From contig JABGPV010000284.1 in the NCBI GenBank assembly GCA_018644785.1, forward strand, positions 1-6,222: DNA of 6,222 nt, in the 5' to 3' direction. A model generated the notes under the pieces. That model saw only the letters and a program-made list of their open reading frames with translations. It did not search any database and was not told the origin of the DNA. Position numbers and translations under genes: made by a program. The stretch's first letter is position 1, and the number at the start of each line of letters is the position of its first letter. This document shows, in pieces, positions 1 to 6,222 of the stretch. Source of the stretch: Deltaproteobacteria bacterium. Lineage in GTDB: Bacteria > Desulfobacterota > DSM-4660 > Desulfatiglandales > Desulfatiglandaceae.

Positions 1-1243
1 CCCGGATTAGACCGCCTTCCGGTGAATACTTGGCAGCGTTGCTGAGAAGGTTTTTCAGGACCTGCCCCATTTTTTCTTTATCAACATTCAATTGCACAGG
101 TTTTTCCGGCAAGGCAACCTCAAACGGGTGGTTCGTGTAATGTTCCCGAAAATAGGGAATTATCTCTTGGATGGCCTCACCGACGTTGCAGGGCTGTTTG
201 TTCAAGGCAAAGCCACGGCCTGACTCGATACGGGATATATCCAGAAGATCATTTATGATGGCGGCCAAACCCACAGACTGTTGATTGATATAGGTTAAAA
301 ACTTCTTTTTCTCCTCGGGCTTGAGATCCTCCCGCATCAAAAGAATCTCTGAGAACCCCTGGATGGATGTGAGTGGTGTCCTAAGTTCATGGGCTGCCGT
401 GGAGATAAACTCGGTCTTCATCCGGTCCACCTCACGTTCGTGGGTCACATCATGAATGGTTGTTACAATGCCGGAGACTTTGCCCTCCCGGTCATGAATA
501 ACCGAAGTCCGGGCGCGCATAATCTTGGGGTGTTTCGGGTCATCACCCGGCAACTCAAAATCGAACAGGTATCCGGTGGTTTTCCTTTCAAGGGTCTGCT
601 TTACCTTTTCCCGTAGTGTTTCTTCCCTGATGGCAAAATCAATGGGTCGGTCAATCACATCGCTAAAACGGACACCCAGCAAATCTTCAGCAGCCCGATT
701 CATTAAGATAACCCGGTTGTACGCATCCGTTACGATTAAACCATCGGCAACGGATTTAATGATGCCGTCAATCCTGTCTCTGGTCTTTTCGGCATCAGCA
801 AGTGCCCTGTCCAACTCATCGCTTCTTTCTTTCAGCAACCGGCCCTGTTCTTTCAGGATTGCCGTTTTGCGAAAAAGCTCCGCAAAAACCGCCACTTTGG
901 TCTGTAAAATAAACCGGTCAAACGGTTTAAAGATAAAATCCGATGCGTTCAGTTCATAAGCACGCTTTATGTTCGGGGTTTCGGTATGTTCGGCAGTAAT
1001 GAAAATTATCGGCGTGTCACGGGTCTTTTCCCTTTGTCTGATGATCTCGGCCGTCTGCAGCCCGTCCATTCCGGGCATTCGAATATCCAGCAGGATTACC
1101 GCGAAATACTCGTCCATGAGATACTTGAGAGCTTCCTCTCCGGATTGGGCTTTAAAAAGAGAATACTCAGGATTCTCCAGTGACGCTTCCAACGCGGTCA
1201 GATTCTCAGGTTTGTCATCCACTAGCAAAATGTTAACTTTCAT
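1..1243 (-). CDS. REC-PAS-histidine kinase (response regulator/sensor kinase), C-terminus cut by window edge
   Basis: A cytosolic two-component protein that can accept phosphate on an N-terminal receiver and has its own kinase core; 414 residues are visible. REC spans about residues 4-120: acidic pair D9/D10, phospho-acceptor D53 in LLDIRMPGMDG, T83 and K106 (FKPFD). A short coiled linker (about 125-158) leads to a PAS domain (about 158-268), then HisKA with the H-box STAAHELRTP (phosphorylated His H285) and the N-box NLLSNAAKYS (N402). The sequence ends before the G-boxes, which should lie left of position 1. No membrane segment or signal peptide is seen. I chose the ATG at 1243 because an AAGGTG ribosome site lies 8 nt upstream. 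The ATG at 1249 would give an ATGA overlap with the cheR stop but sits only 2 nt from that site. It is the third gene of the kinase-CheR operon and a likely partner of the upstream hybrid kinase; partner and output are inferred. Confidence 0.93.
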   Translation of the reverse strand, partial: MKVNILLVDDKPENLTALEASLENPEYSLFKAQSGEEALKYLMDEYFAVILLDIRMPGMDGLQTAEIIRQREKTRDTPIIFITAEHTETPNIKRAYELNASDFIFKPFDRFILQTKVAVFAELFRKTAILKEQGRLLKERSDELDRALADAEKTRDRIDGIIKSVADGLIVTDAYNRVILMNRAAEDLLGVRFSDVIDRPIDFAIREETLREKVKQTLERKTTGYLFDFELPGDDPKHPKIMRARTSVIHDREGKVSGIVTTIHDVTHEREVDRMKTEFISTAAHELRTPLTSIQGFSEILLMREDLKPEEKKKFLTYINQQSVGLAAIINDLLDISRIESGRGFALNKQPCNVGEAIQEIIPYFREHYTNHPFEVALPEKPVQLNVDKEKMGQVLKNLLSNAAKYSPEGGLIR

Positions 1244-1245
1244 AA

Positions 1246-2139
1246 TCATTTCACCTTCTTATAAATTTTTGCTATTCCACTTTCAGCTTTATAATTCTTT
1301 TCATGCGGAGTGAACCGTATCGATTCCTGCATCCCGAGTACCAAAAAGCCGAACATGGACAGGCTGCTGTAAAAAAGCTCATGTGCCCGGGTCTGAAGCT
1401 TTTTATCAAAATAAATCATAACATTGCGGCACAAAATCAGATTAAATTCGTTAAACGGGCCGTCAGTAGCAAGATTATGCCGGGAAAAAACGATATTATT
1501 TTTCAACCGGGAACGGAAAATTACGTTATCATATCTTGAGGTGTAATATTCGGAAAAATCACCCTTGCCGCCACCGTCTATGTAGTTGCGGGTATAGTCT
1601 TTCATTCTCCCTGTGTGAAAAATCCCTCTGGCAGCCTGCTCGATCGCTTTTTCATTAAAATCGGTCGCGTATATCCGACATCTGTCCATCAGCCCTTCCT
1701 CCTCAAGCAATACGGCCAGAGACCAGACTTCCTCGCCATTTGCGCAGCCGGCTTGCCAGATACGGATAAACGGATATGTCTTCAAAACAGGTACAATCTT
1801 TTCTCTAATCGCCTTGAACACTTCGGGATTGCGAAACAGGGCAGATACGGTGATGGACAGATCACCCAAAAGGCGGTTTATGCATTCGGGATCATGCAGC
1901 ACCTTTTCCTGTAATCCCGATATACTGGCGAGACCCTCGGATTGCATCCGCTGCAAAAGCCTTCGCTTCAAAGTTGCCCTCTCATAATTCCTGAAGTCAT
2001 ACCCAAAATACCGGTAAATGGCCTCGATCAGCAGATTTATCTCAAGAGCTTCGCGCCCACCTGCGTTGCCCCCCCTTTTTCCAAATCCAAAATCCCCCGG
2101 TCCGCAATCCGAAATCCGCAATCCGAAATCCGCAATCAA
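1246..2139 (-). CDS. CheR-family protein methyltransferase (SAM-dependent)
   Basis: A 297-residue CheR-type enzyme. The family transfers methyl from S-adenosylmethionine to glutamates of chemoreceptor-like proteins. The N-terminal helical domain is about residues 32-110 (LEINLLIEAIYRYFGYDFRN; SITVSALFRNPEVF at 95-108). The SAM-binding domain follows: motif I WQAGCANGEEVWSLA (128-142), acidic IYATDFNEKAIEQA (156-169), and NLILCRNVMIYFD (233-245). The family's usual TE before the FR is SA here. The frame opens with TTG at 2139, overlapping the kinase stop as TTGA, with a weak GAGGG 10 nt upstream. No ATG or GTG lies in frame before the conserved LEINLL. The first 30 or so residues are Gly-rich, come from a heptamer repeat and a G-tract, and are unlike the family, so the true start is uncertain. 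The substrate could be the poly-HAMP kinase or a receptor encoded elsewhere (inference). No cheB adjoins it. Confidence 0.88.
   Translation of the reverse strand: MIADFGLRISDCGPGDFGFGKRGGNAGGREALEINLLIEAIYRYFGYDFRNYERATLKRRLLQRMQSEGLASISGLQEKVLHDPECINRLLGDLSITVSALFRNPEVFKAIREKIVPVLKTYPFIRIWQAGCANGEEVWSLAVLLEEEGLMDRCRIYATDFNEKAIEQAARGIFHTGRMKDYTRNYIDGGGKGDFSEYYTSRYDNVIFRSRLKNNIVFSRHNLATDGPFNEFNLILCRNVMIYFDKKLQTRAHELFYSSLSMFGFLVLGMQESIRFTPHEKNYKAESGIAKIYKKVK
1252..1257 (-). promoter_or_regulatory. Ribosome binding site of the REC-PAS kinase gene
   Basis: AAGGTG on the minus strand lies inside the last codons of cheR. It is 8 nt from the ATG at 1243 and 2 nt from the ATG at 1249, which favours 1243 as the start. 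Its position within the upstream gene suggests translational coupling. Confidence 0.6.
2101..2137. repeat. Heptamer tandem array TCCGNAA (about 5.3 units)
   Basis: Five heptamers alternate TCCGCAA and TCCGAAA (14-bp period, 2.6 copies), ending in a partial TC. Degenerate relatives (TCCAAA, TCCAAAA, TCCCCC) continue down to about 2080. The array begins at the stop of the hybrid kinase and is read in frame by cheR as [12 protein letters not shown]. It has neither spacers nor the unit length of a CRISPR. It resembles the simple heptamer repeats scattered through intergenic DNA of some bacteria (recalled from general knowledge, not searched). Confidence 0.85.
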
Positions 2140-5100
2140 TACAGCCAGACCCTCAGCAGCGAAAGGAGCTGGTCCTTATCAAAGGGCTTGCTGATATAGT
2201 CCGATGCTCCGGCCTTGATACATTCTTCACGGTCCCCTTTCATGGCCTTGGCGGTAATGGCGATGATGGGGAGAGATTTGAACGCTTTATCGTCTCGTAT
2301 CAGGCGCATGGCTTCAAAACCGTCCATGACCGGCATCATAATGTCCATGAGTACCAGGTCCACATCCTGATTCTCAGACAACCGATCAACCCCTTCCTTG
2401 CCGTTCGTGGCATACAACACTTTTGCGCCCCTCTGTTCCAGGAGGTCGGTAATTACATATATGTTACGCATATCGTCATCCACAATGAGAATCTTTTTGT
2501 CCACCAGCACAGCCTCGACCTTTTCAGTTTTCATGAGCATTTTCTGCTTGGATTCGGGAAGATCTGATGCAATCCGGTGCAGGAAAAGTGTGGTTTCATC
2601 CAGCAGCCGTTCCGGTGTAAGCGCATTTTTCATGACAATCGCTTCAGACATTTTTTCAAGCTGCCGGACTTCCTTTTCTCCAAGGTCCTTCATGGTATGG
2701 ATAATGATCGCTGTTTCCCTTGGAATATCTTTTCTCAGTTTTTCAAGCAGTTCAACGCCCTTGATGTCAGGCAGCCCCAGATCAAGAACAATACAGTCAA
2801 ACAGCCTCTTCTTTATTTTTTCAAGGGCATCTTTGCCCGTTGCCGCTTCCGTAATCTCGATATCATCGGCGCTGACCAGTTCCAGGATGTTTTTTCTCTC
2901 GATGTCGTTGTCTTCAATGACCAGGAGACGTTTTTTTCGGTCCTTGAATTCAATTATAGATTTTAAAACCTTTTTGATATCATCGGCTGTTACCGGTTTT
3001 GTCCTCACGCTGAAGGCGCCCTGACTCAGCCCTCTCCGGGTATTCTCTTCCCCGGCAATGATATGAACGGGAATATGTCTTATCTTCGAATCATGTTTTA
3101 TAAGATCGAGCACGGCCCAGCCGTTCATGCCCGGCAGGCGGATGTCCAAAATTATTCCTTCCGGGGCATATTCTTTGGCCAGGGCCATGCACTCTTCACC
3201 GTTTGGCGTGGCGGCAATCTTAAAACCTTCCGAATGGGCCAGATCGGTCAACACCTTTACGAAAGCCGGATCATCTTCCACGACCAGCAGTACCATATCC
3301 TCTCCGGGCCGGATCTGATGCCGGTCGTCAGGAATGCCTGTCTGACCGGCAGTTGTTTGGACTCTATTCTGTGCGGAATGCCCGGTCTCCGGTTTCGGGG
3401 GAGATATTTCTTGGACGGCACGATCATCTTCTACGGCAGGCGATCCCGCCCTGATGCTGTGCGGCAGGTAAAGCGCAAACGTGCTCCCCTGTCCGGGTAC
3501 ACTTTCTAAAAGCATGAGTTGCCCTTTTAGTAATCTTGCGATCTCCCTGCTGATCCCAAGGCCCAGACCGGTGCCTCCGAAATCGCGGCTGATGCTGCCG
3601 TCCGCCTGATGAAAGGCTTCAAAGATGGTGTCCCGTTTCTCATCAGGGATACCGATCCCGGTGTCTGTCACCAAAAAACTGATCACATGATCTGCCGAAG
3701 AAAGGCCCTCATGATCTGTGTCCCAGCCCGATTCCGCCTTCTGCACCTCGATCGAGACATCACCCTTTTCTGTAAATTTTATGGCATTCCCGATCATATT
3801 CTTGAGAATCTGACGAAGCCTTTTCTCATCGGTGTAGATGGTTCCGGGGATATCATCGCCTACCCGGGCATCAAATCTCAGATTCTTTTCCCGGGCCATG
3901 GGTTCAAAATTGCGCTTAAGGTCTTCACCGAGGACCGACAGTCTTACGATATCGGTTTCCACTGTGGCGGCCCCGGCCTCAATTTTGGAAATATCCAGGA
4001 CATCGTTGATCAGGCTGAGGAGTTCCGCGCCCGAGGCGTGAATCGTTTCCGCGTATTCCACCTGTTTTTCCGTCAGGTTGCCCTCGCTGTTTTCCCCAAG
4101 AAGCTGGGCCAGGATCAGCAGACTGTTGAGCGGGGTTCTAAGCTCATGGGACATGTTGGTCAAGAACTCGGATTTATACTTCGAAGCTGAGTCCAGTTGC
4201 GCTGCCTTTTCCTCGATGCCCTTTCGGGCGGCCTCGATCTGTTTGTTCCTTGCTTCAACTTGATGCTTTTGCTCTTCCACTTCCGCGGCCTTGGCTCCGA
4301 TTGCTTTGTTGGCCTCTTGCAGCTCTTCCTGCTGAGCCCTCAATTCCTCGGTCATGGACTGGGATTCAGAAAGCAGGTTTTCCGTTTTTGTGGAGGCATC
4401 GATGGCGTTGAGCATAACACCGGCGTTTTCCGCAAACTGATCCAGAAACGACAATTGGATTTCATCAAAAGGTGTAAATCCGGCCAGTTCGATAACGGCA
4501 GTGATATTACCCTCAAACAGAACCGGAACCACCACGATGTTCAACGGCGCTGCTTTTCCCAGACCCGAGCTTATGGTCACATAATCTGCCGGTACTTCCC
4601 GAACCACGATCCTCTCTTTTTCCAGAATGCACTGGCCAAGCAGGCCTTCTCCGGGTCGAATGCGGTTGGAAAGCTGTTTTCTGTCCTTAAAAGCATAGCC
4701 TGAAATCAACATGAACATATCTTCATCGCCGGTTGCGTCTTTGAGATAGAAGGCCCCATGCTGAACCGAAAGCGCTTTTGCAAGTTCCGAAAGGATCCGT
4801 GTCGTCACTTTACGGACATCCCTCTCGCCTTGAAATAATTGTGAAAACCGCGCCAGATTGGTTTTCAGCCAGTCCTGCTGCCTGTTCGCATGTTCTGCGT
4901 AACGCAGGTTGCTGATCATGGTGTTGACGTCGTCCTTGAGATTTTCAACTTCTCCCCGGGCTTCCACCGTAATGGTGCGATCCAGGTTGCCACCGGCAAC
5001 GGCCTTCGCGACCTCCCCGATGGCCCGCATCTGGAGGGTAAGATTTGCAGCCAGTTGATTGACGTTTTCCGTCAATTCCTTCCAGTCTCCCAGAGCACCC

Positions 5101-5552
5101 GGCACATGGGCCTGGCCTCCCAGCATCCCTTCCACACCCACTTCACGTGCCACCTGACTGACTTGAGCGGCAAAGGTTTGAAGCGTCCCCGTCATGATGT
5201 TTATGGTCTCTACGAGGTCGGCGATTTCACCCCGGGCGGGCAAAGTCAGAGTCTTTGCCAGGTCTCCATTTGCCACGGCTTTCACCACAGCCGATATCCT
5301 TCGAACCTGGTCGGTGAGATTGTCGGCCATATTATTTACATTGTCCGTCAGGTCTTTCCAGGTTCCGGATGCCCCGGCAACCAGGGCCTTGCCCCCCAGT
5401 TTGCCTTCGGTGCCCACCTCGCGTGCAACTCGGGTCACCTCGCCTGCAAAAGTGGAAAGCTGATCCACCATGGTGTTGATGGTGTTTTTTAAATCGAGAA
5501 TCTCCCCTTTGGCATCGATGGTGATCTTGCCGGTCAGATCCCCCTTGGCCAC
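2136..5552 (-). CDS. Poly-HAMP/GAF hybrid histidine kinase with three receiver domains, N-terminally truncated
   Basis: A soluble hybrid kinase, 1138 residues from a GTG at 5552. Domains: HAMP-type repeats of 92 residues (1-92, 93-184, partial 185-218; Nik1-like), GAF (about 240-385), coiled coil (about 390-458), HisKA with H469 in MSHELRTP, HATPase with N589, DTGIGIP (630-636) and GGTGLGLG (659-666). REC1 has E759/D760, D803, K852; REC2 has E880/D881, D924, T953, K975; REC3 has D1025-D1027, D1070, T1100, K1122. REC1 has Ala833 where Thr/Ser is usual. The core looks catalytically complete. The reading frame continues upstream of the GTG to about 5597 with HAMP-like sequence ([13 protein letters not shown]), then meets a TGA inside the inverted-repeat element. 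The GTG has no ribosome site and lies within a HAMP, so it is probably an internal Val codon. The gene has lost its 5' end and may be a pseudogene or an altered, still translated protein. It is first of the operon; cheR overlaps its stop. Confidence 0.9.
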   Translation of the reverse strand: MAKGDLTGKITIDAKGEILDLKNTINTMVDQLSTFAGEVTRVAREVGTEGKLGGKALVAGASGTWKDLTDNVNNMADNLTDQVRRISAVVKAVANGDLAKTLTLPARGEIADLVETINIMTGTLQTFAAQVSQVAREVGVEGMLGGQAHVPGALGDWKELTENVNQLAANLTLQMRAIGEVAKAVAGGNLDRTITVEARGEVENLKDDVNTMISNLRYAEHANRQQDWLKTNLARFSQLFQGERDVRKVTTRILSELAKALSVQHGAFYLKDATGDEDMFMLISGYAFKDRKQLSNRIRPGEGLLGQCILEKERIVVREVPADYVTISSGLGKAAPLNIVVVPVLFEGNITAVIELAGFTPFDEIQLSFLDQFAENAGVMLNAIDASTKTENLLSESQSMTEELRAQQEELQEANKAIGAKAAEVEEQKHQVEARNKQIEAARKGIEEKAAQLDSASKYKSEFLTNMSHELRTPLNSLLILAQLLGENSEGNLTEKQVEYAETIHASGAELLSLINDVLDISKIEAGAATVETDIVRLSVLGEDLKRNFEPMAREKNLRFDARVGDDIPGTIYTDEKRLRQILKNMIGNAIKFTEKGDVSIEVQKAESGWDTDHEGLSSADHVISFLVTDTGIGIPDEKRDTIFEAFHQADGSISRDFGGTGLGLGISREIARLLKGQLMLLESVPGQGSTFALYLPHSIRAGSPAVEDDRAVQEISPPKPETGHSAQNRVQTTAGQTGIPDDRHQIRPGEDMVLLVVEDDPAFVKVLTDLAHSEGFKIAATPNGEECMALAKEYAPEGIILDIRLPGMNGWAVLDLIKHDSKIRHIPVHIIAGEENTRRGLSQGAFSVRTKPVTADDIKKVLKSIIEFKDRKKRLLVIEDNDIERKNILELVSADDIEITEAATGKDALEKIKKRLFDCIVLDLGLPDIKGVELLEKLRKDIPRETAIIIHTMKDLGEKEVRQLEKMSEAIVMKNALTPERLLDETTLFLHRIASDLPESKQKMLMKTEKVEAVLVDKKILIVDDDMRNIYVITDLLEQRGAKVLYATNGKEGVDRLSENQDVDLVLMDIMMPVMDGFEAMRLIRDDKAFKSLPIIAITAKAMKGDREECIKAGASDYISKPFDKDQLLSLLRVWLY
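4899..5552 (-). repeat. Tandem 276-bp coding repeats (92-residue HAMP units)
   Basis: The GDL/GNL motif recurs at residues 4, 96 and 188 of the hybrid kinase, a period of 92 residues. Full units lie at 5277-5552 and 5001-5276 with a partial one at 4899-5000. Each full unit carries a HAMP followed by a second HAMP-like stretch with VAREVG.EG.LGG and W K-[DE]-L-T-[DE]-N-V-N. Stacked HAMPs transmit conformational signals in group III (Nik1/Os-1-type) kinases, which usually carry more units; the fragment before residue 1 belongs to another, lost unit. Confidence 0.8.
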
Positions 5553-5595
5553 GGCGGTGGTTACCAGGGCGATATTTCGGACCTGGTCTGAGATT

Positions 5596-5617
5596 GCACT
5601 GGTTCAGTTGAATAGGT
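5596..5617 (+). repeat. Terminal inverted repeat, kinase side
   Basis: Twenty-two bases starting GCACTGGTTC and ending AATAGGT, perfectly complementary to 5720-5741. On the minus strand it supplies the TGA that closes the kinase frame upstream, and coding similarity to HAMP repeats begins at its outer edge. Confidence 0.9.
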
Positions 5618-5623
5618 GATTCA

Positions 5624-5629
5624 ATCATA
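5624..5629 (-). promoter_or_regulatory. Possible extended -10 promoter pointing from the element into the kinase operon
   Basis: The minus strand reads TGATATGAT, matching an extended -10 (TGnTATAAT) at five of six core bases. It lies 8 nt inside the terminal repeat. No good -35 is seen 16-18 bp upstream (only GAAAAG-like AT-rich sequence). It could replace the lost native promoter, but such matches arise by chance in AT-rich DNA. Confidence 0.2.
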
Positions 5630-5719
5630 TCAATAGGTTACGGTGCTTTTCGAAAAAAACATGATAATTGACATAAGTGATTGTTTTAACGGGCGTAATT
5701 TTTGGATACACGTCTTTTT

Positions 5720-5741
5720 ACCTATTCAACTGAACCAGTGC
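5720..5741 (-). repeat. Terminal inverted repeat, hipA side
   Basis: Perfect reverse complement of 5596-5617. The match stops at 5742 (outside) and 5719 (inside), so the repeat is bounded on both sides. Confidence 0.9.
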
Positions 5742-5755
5742 CTGAATTCCTAAAT

Positions 5756-5781
5756 CCATGTAAAAAGGACTTTTTACATGG
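5756..5781 (-). terminator. Hairpin just after the hipA stop, possible terminator
   Basis: A 12-bp perfect stem (CCATGTAAAAAG paired with CTTTTTACATGG) closes on a 2-nt gap, 3 nt after the hipA stop. Position suits a transcription terminator for hipA. However, no U-tract follows the stem on the minus strand, the stem is AT-rich, and the loop is very tight. It could instead be a protein-binding palindrome or part of a mobile sequence. Confidence 0.4.
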
Positions 5782-5784
5782 GCA

Positions 5785-6222
5785 TCAATTTTGATGTAAC
5801 TGAGAAAAATTATGCTGTAGTTTTTCAATATCAGTTTTCGGCACCCCGCAAGTTTCAAAAAAAGATTGCCAATTTTGCGTGATGCTGCAAATTTCGCCAA
5901 TTATATGTTCAGCATCATCTCCATTTAATCCAAACCTGCCGGCTCCTTTTCTTATGTTATCAAAGCCGGCGTTCCTTCCATCCGGGCCTACACCAAGGCC
6001 CAATTGGCCATGCGGATTCTTGTCCGGAACAATGTCATATGCCGGAGACAAACGCCAACCTTTCGCTTGCTGATCATACAAAAAACCGTGATTTTTGAGA
6101 TGGTCGTCACTGTTTGAACAAATTGCATTATAAACCATCCGTCGAAATAATTCCTCAAGATCTTTTTCTATAAAATCATGTGCACCATATCGCCTTATAA
6201 TATCTGCCAAAGATCCATAACT
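5785..6222 (-). CDS. hipA: HipA-family serine/threonine kinase toxin, C-terminal part
   Basis: The visible 145 residues form the C-terminal kinase lobe of HipA, the toxin of type II HipBA modules, which phosphorylates a cytosolic target (the glutamyl-tRNA synthetase in E. coli). Diagnostic motifs, numbered in this fragment: RRMVYNAICSNSDDHLKNHG (27-46) with likely catalytic D39 and metal-site N44, then GWRLSPAYDIVPD (55-67) with likely Mg-binding D63, then GQLGLGVG and a C-terminal helical tail (RFGLNGDDAEHIIGEI). The frame is open to the right edge (SYGSLADIIRRYG is typical family sequence), so the start and the N-terminal lobe lie outside. The TTG at 6210 is an internal codon, not a start. 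The C-terminus looks complete. A HipB-type antitoxin would be expected upstream, out of view. It shares strand with the kinase operon but is separated from it by a hairpin and the inverted-repeat element. The substrate is unknown. Confidence 0.9.
   Translation of the reverse strand, partial: SYGSLADIIRRYGAHDFIEKDLEELFRRMVYNAICSNSDDHLKNHGFLYDQQAKGWRLSPAYDIVPDKNPHGQLGLGVGPDGRNAGFDNIRKGAGRFGLNGDDAEHIIGEICSITQNWQSFFETCGVPKTDIEKLQHNFSQLHQN

Larger units (their letters stand above)
5596..5741. mobile_element. 146-bp MITE-like element with 22-bp perfect terminal inverted repeats
   Basis: Both ends carry the same 22-bp sequence in opposite orientation, beginning GCACTGGTTCAGTTG inward from each side. 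The 102-bp interior is AT-rich (32 G/C of 102) and has no coding capacity for a transposase. The size, perfect ends and lack of a gene fit a miniature inverted-repeat transposable element or an internally deleted insertion sequence. I cannot assign the family. No direct target duplication is visible: the flanks differ, as expected if the two sides come from different insertion sites. One side is the remnant of the hybrid kinase gene, the other the downstream end of hipA. Confidence 0.72.

Noticed and set aside
525..1313. Plus-strand frames across the left end
   Set aside because: They are antisense to the REC-PAS-kinase gene, which reads without interruption on the minus strand with all expected motifs.
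2101..2137. CRISPR array
   Set aside because: Units of 7 bp are contiguous with no spacers.
1942..2199. Plus-strand frame containing [10 protein letters not shown]
   Set aside because: This is the translation of the heptamer array antisense to cheR, a common spurious product of such repeats and not a gene.
2398..3024. Open plus-strand frame of 208 codons
   Set aside because: It lies wholly antisense to the REC domains of the hybrid kinase, is Ser/Arg/Phe-rich as expected of an antisense frame, and shows no domain.
3609..4190. Open plus-strand frame of 193 codons
   Set aside because: It is antisense to the HisKA/HATPase region, whose motifs are clear on the minus strand.
4890..5492. Open plus-strand frame of 200 codons
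   Set aside because: It is antisense to the HAMP repeats. Its apparent internal repetition simply mirrors the 276-bp repeats of the real gene.
5332..5628. Minus-strand frame running from the element into the kinase region
   Set aside because: It is out of frame with the HAMP coding sequence, and its His/Arg/Gly-rich product is a frame-shifted shadow.
5668..5673. TTGACA on the plus strand inside the element as a -35 box
   Set aside because: No acceptable -10 follows at 16-19 bp (the sequence there is GC-rich, around GGGCGT), and no gene lies downstream on the plus strand.
5718..5900. Minus-strand frame of 60 codons between hipA and the element
   Set aside because: It overlaps the 3' end of hipA in another frame, spans the hairpin and resembles nothing.

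Overview
All recognisable genes lie on the minus strand, so the window reads right to left. It looks like a proteobacterial-type signalling locus next to an accessory region. A Desulfobacterota (deltaproteobacterial) host is my guess. It rests on the multi-domain signalling style and on a TCCGNAA heptamer array, a kind of simple repeat I associate with such genomes; it is not proven.

Right end (6222-5785): the C-terminal part of a HipA-family serine/threonine kinase toxin, whose N-terminal part lies beyond the window. It is followed by a 12-bp-stem hairpin (5756-5781) and then by a 146-bp AT-rich, non-coding element with perfect 22-bp terminal inverted repeats (5596-5741). This element looks like a MITE or the deleted remnant of an insertion sequence.

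Centre and left (5597-1): a three-gene signalling operon. First is a large soluble hybrid histidine kinase (poly-HAMP, GAF, coiled coil, HisKA, HATPase, three REC domains). Second is a CheR-type methyltransferase. Third is a REC-PAS-HisKA-HATPase kinase that runs off the left edge. Junctions are tight: TTGA overlaps the first stop and second start, and a 2-bp gap (or an ATGA overlap) separates the second and third genes. The kinases probably exchange phosphate through their receiver domains, and CheR may methylate a protein of the same pathway. No CheB methylesterase lies between CheR and the third gene.

The main anomaly is that the hybrid kinase begins abruptly inside a HAMP repeat, exactly at the edge of the inverted-repeat element. 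The rest of its N-terminus is not on the far side, where the hipA end is found instead. The element therefore marks a rearrangement or deletion breakpoint. It has removed the 5' part of the gene and presumably the native operon promoter, while the downstream reading frames stay intact. A second oddity is the heptamer array placed exactly at the kinase stop, which supplies the first codons of the CheR reading frame.
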